Of a DNA stretch of 64,000 bases, positions 10,045 through 21,314 are shown piece after piece (position 1 is the stretch's first letter; the number at the start of each line of letters is the position of its first letter). A program made the translations under genes and the position numbers. The stretch comes from Leptodontidium sp. MPI-SDFR-AT-0119 (lineage: Eukaryota > Ascomycota > Leotiomycetes > Helotiales > Leptodontidiaceae): positions 372,001-436,000 of the forward strand of contig JAHLEZ010000009.1 of NCBI GenBank assembly GCA_020726505.1, written 5' to 3'. The notes under the pieces are model-generated. The model searched no databases and was not told the DNA's origin. It worked only from the letters and a program-made list of their open reading frames with translations.

Positions 10045-13000
10045 CAGGCTGGCCACTAAGTCAGTCAGTCAGTTATTAGTTGAAGATATATTCACAACTT
10101 ACTGACTGACGTAAAATCGCTGTAACTGATTAACTAACTAATGAGATATTTGGGAGCTAATAAGTTAGTTCTAAAAATAGAATATATTATATATCGAGAA
10201 GTATAGCTTTGTAAGCGCTAGCAAACACAATTGCTCTCCTATTGACCCAATTTTTTAAGCATTCTTAGTGCTATAAAGTTGTTCCTGATAATTAAGAGCT
10301 CTCTATAATTATTTGCTTTGCGCAGGATGAGAATATTCGCTTACACTCAGAGCTTATAATTAGAATAGTTAGAAAATCAAACGCTATTGCTACTAATTTA
10401 GGCCATTCCTTCTTCTTTTGTTTCTAGTACTCTAACGCACTAATTCCATTAACTGGCCCCTCTTGGAGATACTAATAGTATTAATCTTTACGACCTGTAA
10501 TCGTTAGAGCAACGCGCTTTAGTGTCGATCTAGCGTTTATAACGATATCTCTTAAAAGAGAGCGTAGAGGTTACTATTAATTAGTAGGCTTAAGGGAAAA
10601 AGTAGCGCTACGAGCATTTCTAAGTGATTTGTATTCGTTCTCTTATAACTTCTTAAATAAGGCCTTTCTATTTAACACAAAAGAAGCCATATTTCCAATT
10701 CAATTTATTTCAAAAAAGGATCATTTGAAGCCAGGGTGGAGCACTATGGAGGCTTGCCATGCAACAAAATTATCGGTCTTTTTGTACTATTTCAAGGTAG
10801 CTTCTTAAGCTAAAGTAATAGATTGTTATATACCTTCGTATTCGTTGAACTCTCCGCGTTTAGCTCGTAGCTTAGCTCTTTAAAGTGGCCAAGAATATGC
10901 TTTAAACACAGTAACGTTTCCTAAAGAGCTCCATGAGATGGCGTATTTCCCTCTTCCTATAGGTCCGCGTTGCCTTCGAGGTCTTTAGTAAGTCGGAATA
11001 GTAGTTCCAGTTAGTCCATAATCACTTCTAAGGTCTCCCATTCTAATGGCGACAAGTAGTCGTTAGCGAATATCTCTTGATTTAAAGGCTTTATAAAAAC
11101 ACGTAATTTGAAGGCGTATGCGTTAAGAGCTTCACGTAATTCAAGACCGCGACGAATCATCGAGTATATAGCATTCCAGCGTACTCCTCCGTTAATAACA
11201 AGCTTCTACTCCTTGCCTTTAGCCTTGCTAGTATTAAGTGTTATTTGGAGGTCCATAAACAGCTCTATACGCTTTCCTAAAGCTAGCACGTATTATACCA
11301 AGTTGTGTAGCTTTCTAACCTTTCTATAGCGCCTCTAAAGATAACGTCTACCTTTAAGGCTAGCCTCCTTATAATCTCGATTAAATAAAGCCTCATCTTA
11401 ATCAAATAAGTATACTCTAGCGATAAGGTTAAATACGTGGCCTATATAGCGTAATCTTTTCTCTTCGGGATTAAATCCCTACTATTAGCTAAGCTTTGCG
11501 AAAGTAGTATATTATTTGTCGTATTATTAAGGACAAACTAACTAAGGTTGTGTTTTGTAATTCTGAATTGTTCAAATAAAGGAAGGAGAACAAAGCATTG
11601 TTTTATAAAAGGTAAGCCTTAAAGAGAGTATTAAGAAAGGGGATATATACTAACACTAGTCTTGCTATGGCCTGGTAGCTTAGGAAGCCCAATTAAGCGT
11701 GTAACACCCTAATAATTATAATTAATAAAGTGTATAATAACATTAAGTACACTAATCTTTTCTCTCTTAAATCCCTAGCCGTCAAAGGTAATAGTAACCT
11801 TAGACTTAGCGTTACGAATTTCTTTAATAACCGTAGGTTCAAAGTGCGCGAAGTATTTATAAATCCAGCTCTTTATAGTAAAGTATAACGAAGGTATAGC
11901 TTTTGTAACATTTATATTAGCGATTTTAAAGCACCGGATTAGTCGTTTGGAGGCTACTTTACAGTGTTTTACGCCTTCGCAGATAATCTATTCAAGGAAG
12001 GCATTACAAAACTCTTGCTAACGAAAAGGGATAACCTAATTATACGCATCATTAACTATTCCGAACGCCTAAAACGTCTCCACTGTACTCTTTTGCCTCT
12101 ATATATCTTCTTCTTCGTCTAACATATACTTTTCGTAGAGATAGCACTTTGTATTATTAAGAGTATTAGCGTTGAAGTGAAATTCTAACTCGCGGCTAAA
12201 GATTTCACCGTAATAGCCTACTTAATTAGTCAAGTACTCTACAGATTTATATAAGGAATACATACAAAGCTTGCAGCACCAATACACTGGATTCCCAGCC
12301 TTAAGAGTATTTGACAAAGCATAGCCAAGCTTCCACACCCAAACGGTTCTTGATCTCTTAGAGGCTCCTGCTAGCACCATTCCTCTTGCAAATATTGTAA
12401 TAGCACAGTAATAAGCTAATAAGCCTAATACTATAAGCGAGGTCACGGGATCAGATAATCAGGTGATAACTCTCTATTAGCGCGAATATCGAAGTGAAGA
12501 GCCCTTTTCCCGAGGAAAGGTAGCTCTCCTTATATCTTTGATACCGAGTCGACTATTCTTAATTAAGCTTAATTACATGACGTATACGTTACGTACGTAT
12601 TACGTAGTAACGTTACATAGCCTCACTTAGTCAAATACTAAGTGGGTATACGGCATAAATCGCTCATCTGAGGTCTCGAGCTTTACCGAGCTCTACCGAG
12701 CTTTACCGAGGTGTAAGCTAATCTTAATTAGGCATCGTAATGGAGCTAAAGGCCTGGCTAACCGGCTACTATTACAAATATCTAGGGGTATGGTTTCCGA
12801 TCGTCAAAGAGAGGTTCTCTAAAGTCGTATAGAGAGTAGTCTATTTTGTTGCTCTCCTTTTGAGGCTGGAAGGGGTTATAAAGCTTATTATAGTATAGTA
12901 TAGGCCTCTTGCATCGGTCCCGTAACACCTTTGGCTGGAGCGGCTCTTTAGGCGTCGACTTGCCCATCATTTGAGCTAGAACGTTCGGAATAACTTGAGA

Positions 13001-13435
13001 AGGTGCTATAGATGCTATGTTTTCGTTTGTATCGGATAAATCAATAGTAGATGCGTGAGATGAAGCCATTTTATTGAGGTTATAACGATAAATAATAAAA
13101 ATACGTATAATTCTATGATCCGGGTATTCAAACTTTCCTAAAGGTTATGCTTAGTCATGATATTTACCAATCAAAGGCCTAAAAGCTAGCTCAGCGAGGC
13201 GGCCGCCCCTACCAAAAATATCCCGGGCATTATAACACCCCTCTATAAAAAAGGTAAATATCACACTACTCCTTACTCAAAAATCACTAAAAATATATAT
13301 ATCAACTTATAAGTAACTGATCTAAATATCTTCAACTGACTAGCGTGTTTAATAACATATTTGAACTGACTGGTTGACGTTGAAGCGCGCAGCTGATTTA
13401 GTTGGCTTATCTCGACTGACTTAGCGGCCAGCCTG
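10045..13435 (-). mobile_element. hAT transposon hAT1 (RIP-degraded)
   Basis: Terminal inverted repeats CAGGCTGGCC(A/G)CTAAGTCAGTC at 10045 and, reversed, ending at 13435; CAG-type ends are typical of hAT. Subterminal TAAGTCAGTCAGTT/TTGAAGATAT motifs occur inside both ends. Remnants of the transposase lie on the minus strand: an N-terminal frame at 13069-12782 (MASSHASTIDLSD...FREPLFDDR) and a BED-finger-like segment at about 12450-12222 (RTVWVWKLGY...YWCCKLC). The rest is stop-rich and AT-rich. The flanking octamers do not match: TTGATGTC (10037-10044) on the left, GCGATATC (13436-13443) on the right. A hAT insertion should give identical 8-bp duplications. Confidence 0.8.
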
Positions 13436-14324
13436 GCGATATCAAACCAAGCTTAGCGGGTGTTCGATGATAACACCATCCTGCACAGTAATCGCCTTCT
13501 TCAGCGCATTTAGGGTTGGCGGTTGTGGTCCTGTCGAAGATCGGTGAGCCATGGTGAACCACACTTTCCTTTTCTGGGTCGTGAAATGATTGCAATAGAT
13601 AAGAACATCATTTAAGCAGATTATTAATAGAGCTGCGAATTCCTCCCGAACCACCGTTTATAAAGTTTGCAGACAGTTCGCTAGGAGCTATCTTGGAAGG
13701 GTAACCATCAGTGAGAATCATATACGGCGTGGCAATATTCTTGTTCGTTTTGTGGACGGCTTGGAACGCTGTTGATCTTGACATATCGAGCGGCTGGAAG
13801 ATCCGGTCGTGAAGAAAATTGCCCCAGTTCGAATGATTCGAGATACGCTCTATAATACCTTCAGCAAGGGCAAACAAGGCGTTGTTGTATAGAAAACTAG
13901 TCCGAAGGTCGTACTTGATCGGGAGAGCGTTGCAAACTTGAACTAGATCTTTTTTCAGAATGAGGATGCGGCTGTTAAGACCTTGCGTGATCTCGTCCAG
14001 GCTTAGAAGGCTAGTGCGATAGGAATAAATGTCTCGTAGTTTGATGTCACAAAATAAGCTTTGTTTTTCTTAATGCTTAATTTCAAGGATAACAAAATTG
14101 ATAGTTGTATCCTATAAAAGCTTTCTATCTTGTACGAGAAGGTCAAGAGAGGCTGCGATGAAGGCTTTAGAAAGCGAAGTAATATAGTACAAGGTGTCGC
14201 TGTCAAGCTTTTGTCTAGTCTCGATGTCCAGGACTCCAAAATTGTACTTAAAGACCACTTGCCCTTAATAAAGAACCCCAATAAATATACTAGGCTAACG
14301 AGTTGTACCCAGTATCTTTTCCAT
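13436..14324 (-). pseudogene. beta-lactamase/transpeptidase-like serine hydrolase, copy 1 (broken)
   Basis: Serine beta-lactamase-fold protein (class C/EstB-like in fungi). From ATG 14322-14324 (MEKILGTTR) the frame contains the SxxK nucleophile motif in YYITSLSKAF, the YxN motif in FLYNNALFALAEG, then LHDRIFQPLDMSRSTAF and GGSGGIRSSINNLLK. It has five in-frame stops: TAG after GTTR, TAA before GQVV, TAG before DTTINF, TAA before EKQSLF, TGA after INNLLK. Each is one transition from CAA, CAG or TGG, so RIP is the likely cause. The C-terminal third is absent: the frame runs to KLGLISP and hits the end of hAT1. A damaged second copy lies at 55.9-57.2 kb. Confidence 0.75.
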
Positions 14325-14603
14325 GATAGGAATTCAATCTTAAATAATGTTCTCTATGGCGGGAATCTTTGATCGGGTTGTGGTGACTAAAAGACTTTTC
14401 AACTGACGTGAAAAGCAAGAATACATTGTGTAAGGAGCAGATTTGTTTTTGAGGACCCTTGTAACTGTATTAAATTAATGAAAATTATAGCATGTAAACC
14501 TCGTTTCTTTTTTAGTACTTAAAGTAGCGGTGATATACGATAAGGCAGATATGCTAGCTATGAAATGTTCTAGGCAACAAATGAAGCTATCACGTGTGAG
14601 GGG
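13436..14603. repeat. 1,168-bp segmental duplication, copy A
   Basis: Colinear with 56064-57231. The right boundary in both copies is the segment CACGTGTGAGGGG. The left boundary here coincides exactly with the hAT1 end. Differences are overwhelmingly C/T or G/A transitions. Both copies span 1,168 bp, so there are few or no net indels. Confidence 0.85.
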
Positions 14604-15929
14604 AACAGCTTCTTTGTATGAGTGCGCGCCTTGGTGACAGAATACCACATCTCGTGGACCGGAAGCATCTAGATGCGGTGCCTGGCCGCCAAACCCTCTT
14701 GGATGATCGGCCATTGCCTCTCTGATGCCCTGCTAGGCGGCTAGGGCAGTCAGTCCGAGACTTAATGCCAGGCCCGTACGCTGTAATGCTCTGAATGCCA
14801 GAATGAAGTTCGGATTCGAATGGCAATATGTATCAGGTCCTTAGATGTATGTATGAACCGAAGGGACCGACGCCGTTTGTTGTCAAACGGTCGGAGGCCA
14901 GCGCGGAATCGAAGTGCTGTGGCGCAAGCTGTGAGCTGCCTCGTAGATGACCTTGAGCTTGAGCTTGATAATCGAAAATCAAGAGGGGTAGCTGATAGTC
15001 AACATGTGCTGCCGATGTTGATGGGAGAAGGAGTGTGGAGGAGTAGGTTGATGTTTAAGGTTGTTTTCCTGCGGCAAGTCTGGAGGGAGAAAGGCTGTGC
15101 TCGAACGAACGATACAGTTTATTGGAGAGTGCGTTGAGATCTTGTGGCTTGACGTCGGAAAGTCAGGCTCTCGCAGCGATGTCCTGACCTGACCCGGTCG
15201 CTGAGGTGACGCAAAGTCGCAGACCCCTGTCGCTCTAATCGATAGCACCTCTCTGACAATGGAAGAATTGTCGGAATGAAATATAAAGACATCCAGTGAC
15301 GGAAGGGAGGCAAAGAGAGAAATAGATACCAAGGAGGTAATGATATTTTGGATTACAATTATAAGAATACAAGAGATGAGTTGAGGCAGCTCGTTTGCAT
15401 GGTCAACATCTTCAGTACCAGGATGTGTGTTCGCCGTCGTCGTTGTGTCGTGTTTCAAAGTTAAGGTTTAGATCTAACCTGAGTTGGCCTAGAGGCTAGT
15501 TTCCAGTTGATCCAAAACTAAATTTAGGTACCGGTCTCCTGGTACCCACCCCGGGTCCGACGCTGATGGCATACTCCGTAGGAACGAGGAAAATTGTGTT
15601 TCATTCCCTTTAATTTCTATGTCGTTATTGTGGTTATATATTATATACTGTTTCCTTTAAAGAAAGCCAAAACTAGTACCATTTAATTTAAAGAAGAGAA
15701 ACTACTTTTCTCGGTCTCACAATTTGTATCCATCCCCTAAATAGGTCCTGCTTCAAGTTGGCTAATGTAAAGAAAAAATTGCTACCCAAGTCCCCAAAGA
15801 AGCTAACTATATTTCTGCCTCTACTCTTGTCTACAGAGCGGTTGGAAAATCAATTCCCTCCGTCCATCGGGATCTGTGCAGACCGAATATTAGCATCACC
15901 TCGAAGGTTTTAGGGGCCGAAACTGTAAC
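14604..15929. other. intergenic, no gene supported
   Basis: Overlapping frames on both strands (for example 14820-15137 and 14979-15458) show no family pattern. A palindrome-like GGTACCGG...GGTACC segment occurs at about 15526-15547. The right end may hold a terminal exon of the CCCH gene. Confidence 0.4.
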
Positions 15930-17621
15930 TCACCTTGGAACCAATTCTTCCTGAGACAAATGCAGGTCTCCATTTCTAGAAGTCTTAAATTTGCAATCTG
16001 GCCGGGTGCAGTGAGGATCGTTGAGGCAGTGGTGGCTGAGGGGACAGTCGTAATCGTCGCAATCAGCGCCACTTGGGCATGGGCTCGTGCGTGCTCGGTA
16101 CCGATGAATGGCGATTTCTCCAGGTGTAAGCTTTGTACCATGATCCCGATCACAATCAGATCCCCACTTGCATTTTCCAGCCAGGTAGAAGTTGTTGCAG
16201 AACGAGGACGGTCGGATCCTGTCCAATTTCGCCTTGTATGACGCCTGGGAAGGGTTGGTTTTCAGGGGAACCTGGACTGGTGGATCGAGACGATGACCAA
16301 GCTCGTTATATTCAATAGTCTTAGGATTCTTAGATTTTGCTGTTTGGACGACAATATTCTGGTGTCCACTACCACCTGCTGTAGCATAGCTGGATGGGTA
16401 TTTGATAGACGTACCACCATTGCCAGAAGTTGAAAAACTTGCTGTGGGAACCAATGGTGGGGCAGAAGTCGCAGTCTTTGACGCCGATAGTGAAGGAGAC
16501 GGCGTGCTAGTGATATCGGGCGGCGTTGCTGTGTCCAGAGACTCGGAAGATTGTCGCGTACGAAATATCTCGGGCTTAGTCTTTCTCTCGTTCCCGAGAG
16601 GCTCGGATCTGAAGACAGTATCGAGGCGTATCATAGGGAAGCCCAAGTTCAAAAATCCTAGCTCCGCTGCTGTGGTCTCAATAAGAACAATCCGGTCTTT
16701 AGCATTAGGATCTCCCACATGCTCCCTGAGATCGTGGAGGTAGCCATTGTCGTGGCAGCCTGCGAAAAAAATCTTCTTGCATTGATAGTTTTTCAAGAAA
16801 TGGCTTAACATCTCTGCCAGTCTGTCAGTATATTGAACTATTTCGGGGATGCGAACAGGTGGACACTCACTTCTCATTTTAGAATCGGCGTTCTCTTTGC
16901 CACGCCCAACATTAACGAAGTCGAACTCAGCACGACTATTGGTAAAATTCTCGGCGAACGTGCGCATGTCATCGGCCGACTCAATGACGTTGGAGAAGCG
17001 AAGTGACCTCGCCAGGTCATTGAGATTGGCGAAAACGCGGACTAAGATGGGGACGTCCATAGCGCCTAATGGAGTATCCATCAGATAATCTTTGATCTTT
17101 TGTCTCAGTCTCTGGGCCGCTTCGGCAGCACCTGAGACTGGATCTCGAAGAAGTTCATCTAGGAACTTGGACCCGTCGCCGTCGATGAGAACAACAACGT
17201 ATGGGTCTTTATCCTGTTTGATATTAGGTACTGTTGAAAGTAAAACCGAAAGGAAAGAGTAACATACAATGATTTGCTCCATCTTCCTCTTCTGGTCTTC
17301 CAAATTAGAAGCCCGAAGCTGATATCTCTTGCGCGAGTTCGACTGATCTTCTAGATCCATCTTGAGTGTATGTATTTCTAGCTCATAACTTTCAAGTCTC
17401 TTCAAAACACCCTATATGACACATGTTAGCAAATGATGAACTTATGGCGCGAGTCTGTCAAATTTTCCGAACAAACGCGCATCGTCTAGGGCTGTGATGA
17501 CAGGACGGCTTACATGTGTGAGCTCGGATCTCTCCTGATCATGCTTAGCTACTTGCGCAAAGTGCGAAAATAGTGTTTCAAGTGAGGCCGTTGAGGCATA
17601 CTGGGCGAGGGTATTTTCCAT
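15930..17621 (-). CDS. CCCH zinc-finger protein with DUF7923-like NYN-type domain
   Basis: Four exons by eye: 17621-17514 (start ATG 17619-17621, MENTLAQYAS), 17411-17268, 17213-16871, 16813-15930; 492 residues. The N-terminal coiled coil (LKRLESYELEIHTLKMDLED) is followed by a domain with PYVVVLIDGDGSKF and CKKIFFAGCHDNGYL, the pattern of the fungal DUF7923 family (a putative nuclease-like fold). A Ser/Thr/Pro-rich linker precedes a CCCH finger (CNNFYLAGKCKWGSDCDRDH, C-x8-C-x5-C-x3-H) and further Cys/His clusters. RNA or DNA binding is the family expectation. Introns 2 and 3 are 54 and 57 bp with no stop, so unspliced frames stay open; removing them restores the expected ...EQII/DKDPYVV and SKMR/KMLSHF joins. 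A GTGAGT donor at 15933 could add a short last exon (acceptor near 15873). No RIP damage. Confidence 0.8.
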
Positions 17622-18720
17622 AGTTGGTAGCAGCCTTCGCCGGCGTATTGCGGGGACGGTGAAGACGGATGTTACGCTTCTGTAGGTAGGAAGCTTTACC
17701 CAGGGATACTGCTAAAGCGAATTGAGATCCTGGGGGTGTATGAACACAGTAGAAACCTCGTTGGAGTCTGAGCAAGCCTCAGGTGCTCGAGATCGAGCAG
17801 CCTTGATGACACGCGAAGTTGATTTTCCGTGCGTTGGACCCTAACCTAAAAATAGAACAATGTCAGGTGATGTCTCAATAATTTAAAATGGCGGACATAA
17901 AGATAGAGATTTTGTCTTTACTTTAGATGTTGAGTAGTAGGAGGTGTTGAATGCGCGAAGTTAACTCTATAACCTCGAATTTATAATGGCGCGGAGCTGT
18001 TGCCACAACTGGTGCTCTCTGAACTACCTGATTCGGCCAGAAGGCTCTACGGTAGCCTTGGTGGCGCAAAAGAATTAGTAACCACCTCAAGCTATGTTAC
18101 CCAATCACTTTTGACAGAGTCGAGGGCGTTTGCATCTCTTAATCTAATAGTAGAGGTTTGTCCTGTAATATGCTTTTAGCGGATTCCGACTTCCATGGAG
18201 TTTCCAATGGGCAAACAGAACTAGGAGTCGTTCTGCCTCAATTTACAGGTATCAAGCAGCTTATGCTTTTATGCATGCTTGACCCTGGCCAAGCGGCTAC
18301 TCACTACCTAGATAGGCAGCTAGATGGAAGGGTAGAGAGCTTCAACATTTAAATTACACGCTGTTGTTTGATCCTGAAATTCGACGGGTCGAGCTCCTAT
18401 GAAGTGGTGGGAGTCATACGATGCATTTCAACAGTGGGGTGACCTGGGGAAAGAATATTTAGGAAGATTAAGCAGACAGTCCAAAAGCATAGAACTCTCC
18501 TTCGGCGCTAAATCCATATTCGTTCAAGCTGGGAGAGGGAGAGGCTGAAGTTCTGAGGAGGGAAGATTGGGAGAGGCGAGACCTCGGTGGGAAGAGGGAT
18601 ATGATGTTATGTGCACAGTACCTGCGATTCAAGGTATTGAAAAGAATATCGTGTAAGGTAAGAAGCAGCGCTGTGCGAGAAAGAGCCCCATCCACCCTGA
18701 TACGTCTCCCTTTCAGACAA
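17622..18720. other. intergenic, no gene supported
   Basis: This is the upstream region of the CCCH gene (minus) and of the hypothetical gene (plus). A 64-codon frame at 18158-18352 has no recognisable features. No repeat was noticed. Confidence 0.4.
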
Positions 18721-18721
18721 C

Positions 18722-19490
18722 ATGTCAACCGCGAGCGAGTTGCGACTTTTGTTCGTATGTACAAGCAGTGGGGGGGTCTAGGAACCAACGCTTGGAGGGC
18801 AATCTTCATCCGTTAGCCGCATCTCAGCATCCTACAAACCTAGTTTAGCGCCCGATAGCATAGCGTCTCTCTCTAGCTCGGTCTCGGCCCCAGCCTTACC
18901 GACAACCTCCTTACGAAATCCTGCCGACTTCTCGACTTTTTATCAAGCCCTGGACGACGTGAAGAAACGTCAAGATAAGATACATATGGCCCTCAATGCT
19001 TTGCAAACTATGTAAGCATTTCCACCTACCAATGGAGATTGACTAATTTCAAGTGTAGGGCAGAACAAATCAATAGGTACCGCTCCTGCCTTCATTCTAA
19101 AAGACCTCTTTGACAATTTGATCTAGGACAGTCGATGAAGGTGTTGCAACAATGGTTAGTACTATGGAAAGGGTTGAGGTTATTGGCAGAGGTGTTCTAG
19201 AAATGGCGTTGCAGCAGTCGAACTCGCAGCCACCGAACGGCGCTTCATCTCAACCGCAGGCCTCCAACCCTCCTCAGCTCAGTCAACATGCGTCCCAACC
19301 ACCGATATTCTCCAACCCCCAGAAAACATACCAAGGACCGAACGCTACTCAGCCCCCAGCACCTTTTATTGCCTCATCAAACCCCACGCAACCCCTTTAC
19401 GCTCCACCGGCGTCGCAAGCCCCAGAGTCGTACTCAGAACAATATCTCGACTACAATGGGTTCGAGTTCTTGGCCAACGATACTTCTTAG
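18722..19490 (+). CDS. hypothetical multi-exon protein, Gln/Pro/Ser-rich C-terminus
   Basis: Three later exons join cleanly: one ending 19011 (contains LRNPADFSTFYQALDDVKKR and KIHMALNALQ), 19059-19076 (AEQIN), and 19127-19490 (TVDEGVATMVSTMERVEVIG, then a Pro/Gln/Ser-rich tail ending EFLANDTS, TAG 19488-19490). Introns of 47 and 50 bp have GTAAGC/GTACCG donors and TAG acceptors with consistent phase. An N-terminal exon from ATG 18722 (MSTASELRLLF, then GTATGT donor) is plausible, but the acceptor of the first intron (about 18840-18885) was not fixed. Amphipathic helices suggest a short coiled coil. No family recognised. The multi-exon open structure argues that the 3' part is a real gene. 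Confidence 0.45.
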
Positions 19491-19499
19491 ATCCAGGGT

Positions 19500-19760
19500 C
19501 GATGCTCCGTAGCAGTAGAAAAGGACCTCGATTTCACAAAGCGGCCGAGTGCGACTATGTATGCGGAGGATCTAGCTGAATACGCGCGAGTCCTTCTAGC
19601 TACAACCGAGATAACTTTTGACATCGGATGGCTCCGAGTCCAACTCGTCCTATTCTGTCAGCTTGCGGGTATCACAGGTAATCGACCGGAGGCTCTGGTT
19701 GAGCTCCGGTAGCATTGGGTTTGGGGGCTATTGAATTGTTAGCCATCTATTGAGAGGTAA
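19500..19760 (+). pseudogene. DUF3435 (tyrosine-recombinase-like) relic
   Basis: One frame reads DFTKRPSATMYAEDLAEYAR, then TTEITFDIGWLRVQLVLFCQ and LAGITGNRPEALVELR before TAG at about 19709. This matches my recollection of the DUF3435 core pattern (RVQLALFLLLAG-T--RPGALL-LRYRDI), the family that includes captain recombinases of Starship elements and many stand-alone fungal copies. Only about 60-70 residues are visible, no complete catalytic set (R-H-R-Y) can be shown, and the sequence after the stop is not recognisable. It is best seen as a truncated, mutated fragment. An accidental similarity is possible. Confidence 0.4.
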
Positions 19761-19920
19761 CTGAATCAAGATTGCGATTGTAACCTAGCGAATTAGTCTA
19801 TTTGTATATTCCTAGAGCGGATGCACTTGCGTTTCTATCAGGGATATGGAGGGTCTGAGACAGAGTCTAACCCTTGGCAGTTCGAAGACCAGTCTATCCA
19901 TCTTACCCAAGTGAGCCTAT

Positions 19921-21089
19921 TTATTTATCTTTCGTCTCATTTTCTGTTTTCTGCCTATAACTGACATGAAACGGAAAATAGCTATGTACACTATTATTTA
20001 TCAAACATTTTCTAACATCCACTAAATATACTTGCACTTCCTCTTTACTCCAGCCTAATCCTCTACACAACGGTCTAAAACTCATAGCATCGAGTCCGTC
20101 CAAAACTGCCGTTCTCATATACAAGCCCACCGTCTTTAATGTCTTGTTCTTGGGCCATGTCCCTATTAGGATCTTGAAAACTTGGTAGTGAATGTTCGTG
20201 AAGCCGTAGGGTTTAAGATTAAGGGTGTGTTCAAGGGCTGTAGTGAGATTGACGTTGAGGGCCCCTAGGCCTTCTGTTAGGGGTTCGTAGAATTTGAGGA
20301 AGGGCCAGGAATCAGGCATTGTGCCGTCGTCGCAGTGCGGGAAATAGTGCATTTCCTGGAACTCGAGCCAGCCGCCTGGCTTGATGTGCCATAACACTAG
20401 TCATTAACCTCTATTTATGTATTAGGGAAGGGAAGAGGGATATACTTGAACGCTCTTTGAATAAAGGTAGGGAAATCCTTTATCGCAGGTGTTATGTGCC
20501 GTCCGTGAACTAAATTATAGAAATCCTCTTGTGCCATCTAAGGAGACTCCGCATCGTCCACCAAGAATTTGACGTTTGGAGGGACCCAAGCTAGTTAGAT
20601 TGGACTCAGATCTATGCCTAGTACTTGTGCGCTGGGATATTCATCGCCCACTATACAAATTCAGTATTCCAATATAAGCCCACCTTATGTCTAGCACTTA
20701 CTATCTATACACCATATTCCCGTGCCGGTCCTAAGATCAATAATGTTCTGTAGATTGTCCCCAATAGGCGCAAAATGTAGCTTTCCACCACAGAGATTGA
20801 CAATCATCGCGTGCTTTATGTCCTCTCTCTCCTGCTCGCCTTTATCGTTCGGAAAAGCATAACGCCCTTCTCGGAACTTGTGGTATCGTCGCCCGTTCTC
20901 GAAGGTATAATCGCGGACGCTGGAGGAGAGGGATGTCGTTGTAGTGCTGTTATTATCTGTTTGATATCCGTCCTCGAAACCCTCGTCGGCTTCGATGATG
21001 GTCGTGGCTTGGTTGGCTACTATCGCAGCCTCGGCGGGGTCGTGACTGGTGGGTGAAGCGGATGCGCGCTCTGGAACTGGAGAGGCCAT
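19921..21089 (-). pseudogene. LaeA-like SAM methyltransferase, broken
   Basis: Fungal TAM-type/LaeA-like methyltransferases act in secondary-metabolism and development pathways. Exon 1 (start ATG 21087-21089, MASPVPERA) is Ser/Thr-rich, then has NGRRYHKFREGRYAFPNDKG, and motif I as NIIDLRTGTGIWCIDS. A GTAAGT donor follows near 20700; the acceptor TAG near 20650 leads to GDEYPSAQVLGIDLSPI and VPPNVKFLVDDAESP. This exon has TAA after LSPI and TAG after AESP, where Gln and Trp are expected: RIP-type stops. A last part (20397-19921) reads LWHIKPGGWLEFQEMHYFPH. The join near 20400-20450 cannot be made in phase. It is divergent from the Zn2Cys6 gene, with starts about 225 bp apart. Confidence 0.7.
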
Positions 21090-21314
21090 TGTGGCAGTAC
21101 AGTCGAGTCAATGAGCTATATGACAAGGCCATGAGAAGAATGATAGTTTATTGAGAAGAGGGGAAGAGAGAAACGAAAGAGACCTACCATTTTTCGTGAT
21201 AGCGAACCATGTCGTTCCCTGTAGCGCACGGACTTCTGCAGCCCAGTTCTTCCTGGCTGTGCATGTCTATCCGCCAAGAATTTCTTGCATGGCATAGACC
21301 ATCCCCCACCAGTT

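Noticed and set aside
13407..13654. Reading the frames at 13407-13654 as a separate small gene
   Set aside because: They are the continuation of the beta-lactamase-like pseudogene after a TGA (Trp expected) and a shadow frame, running into the hAT1 end.
15960..17088. Several plus-strand frames of 60-113 codons
   Set aside because: All lie antisense to the CCCH zinc-finger exons and have no independent support.
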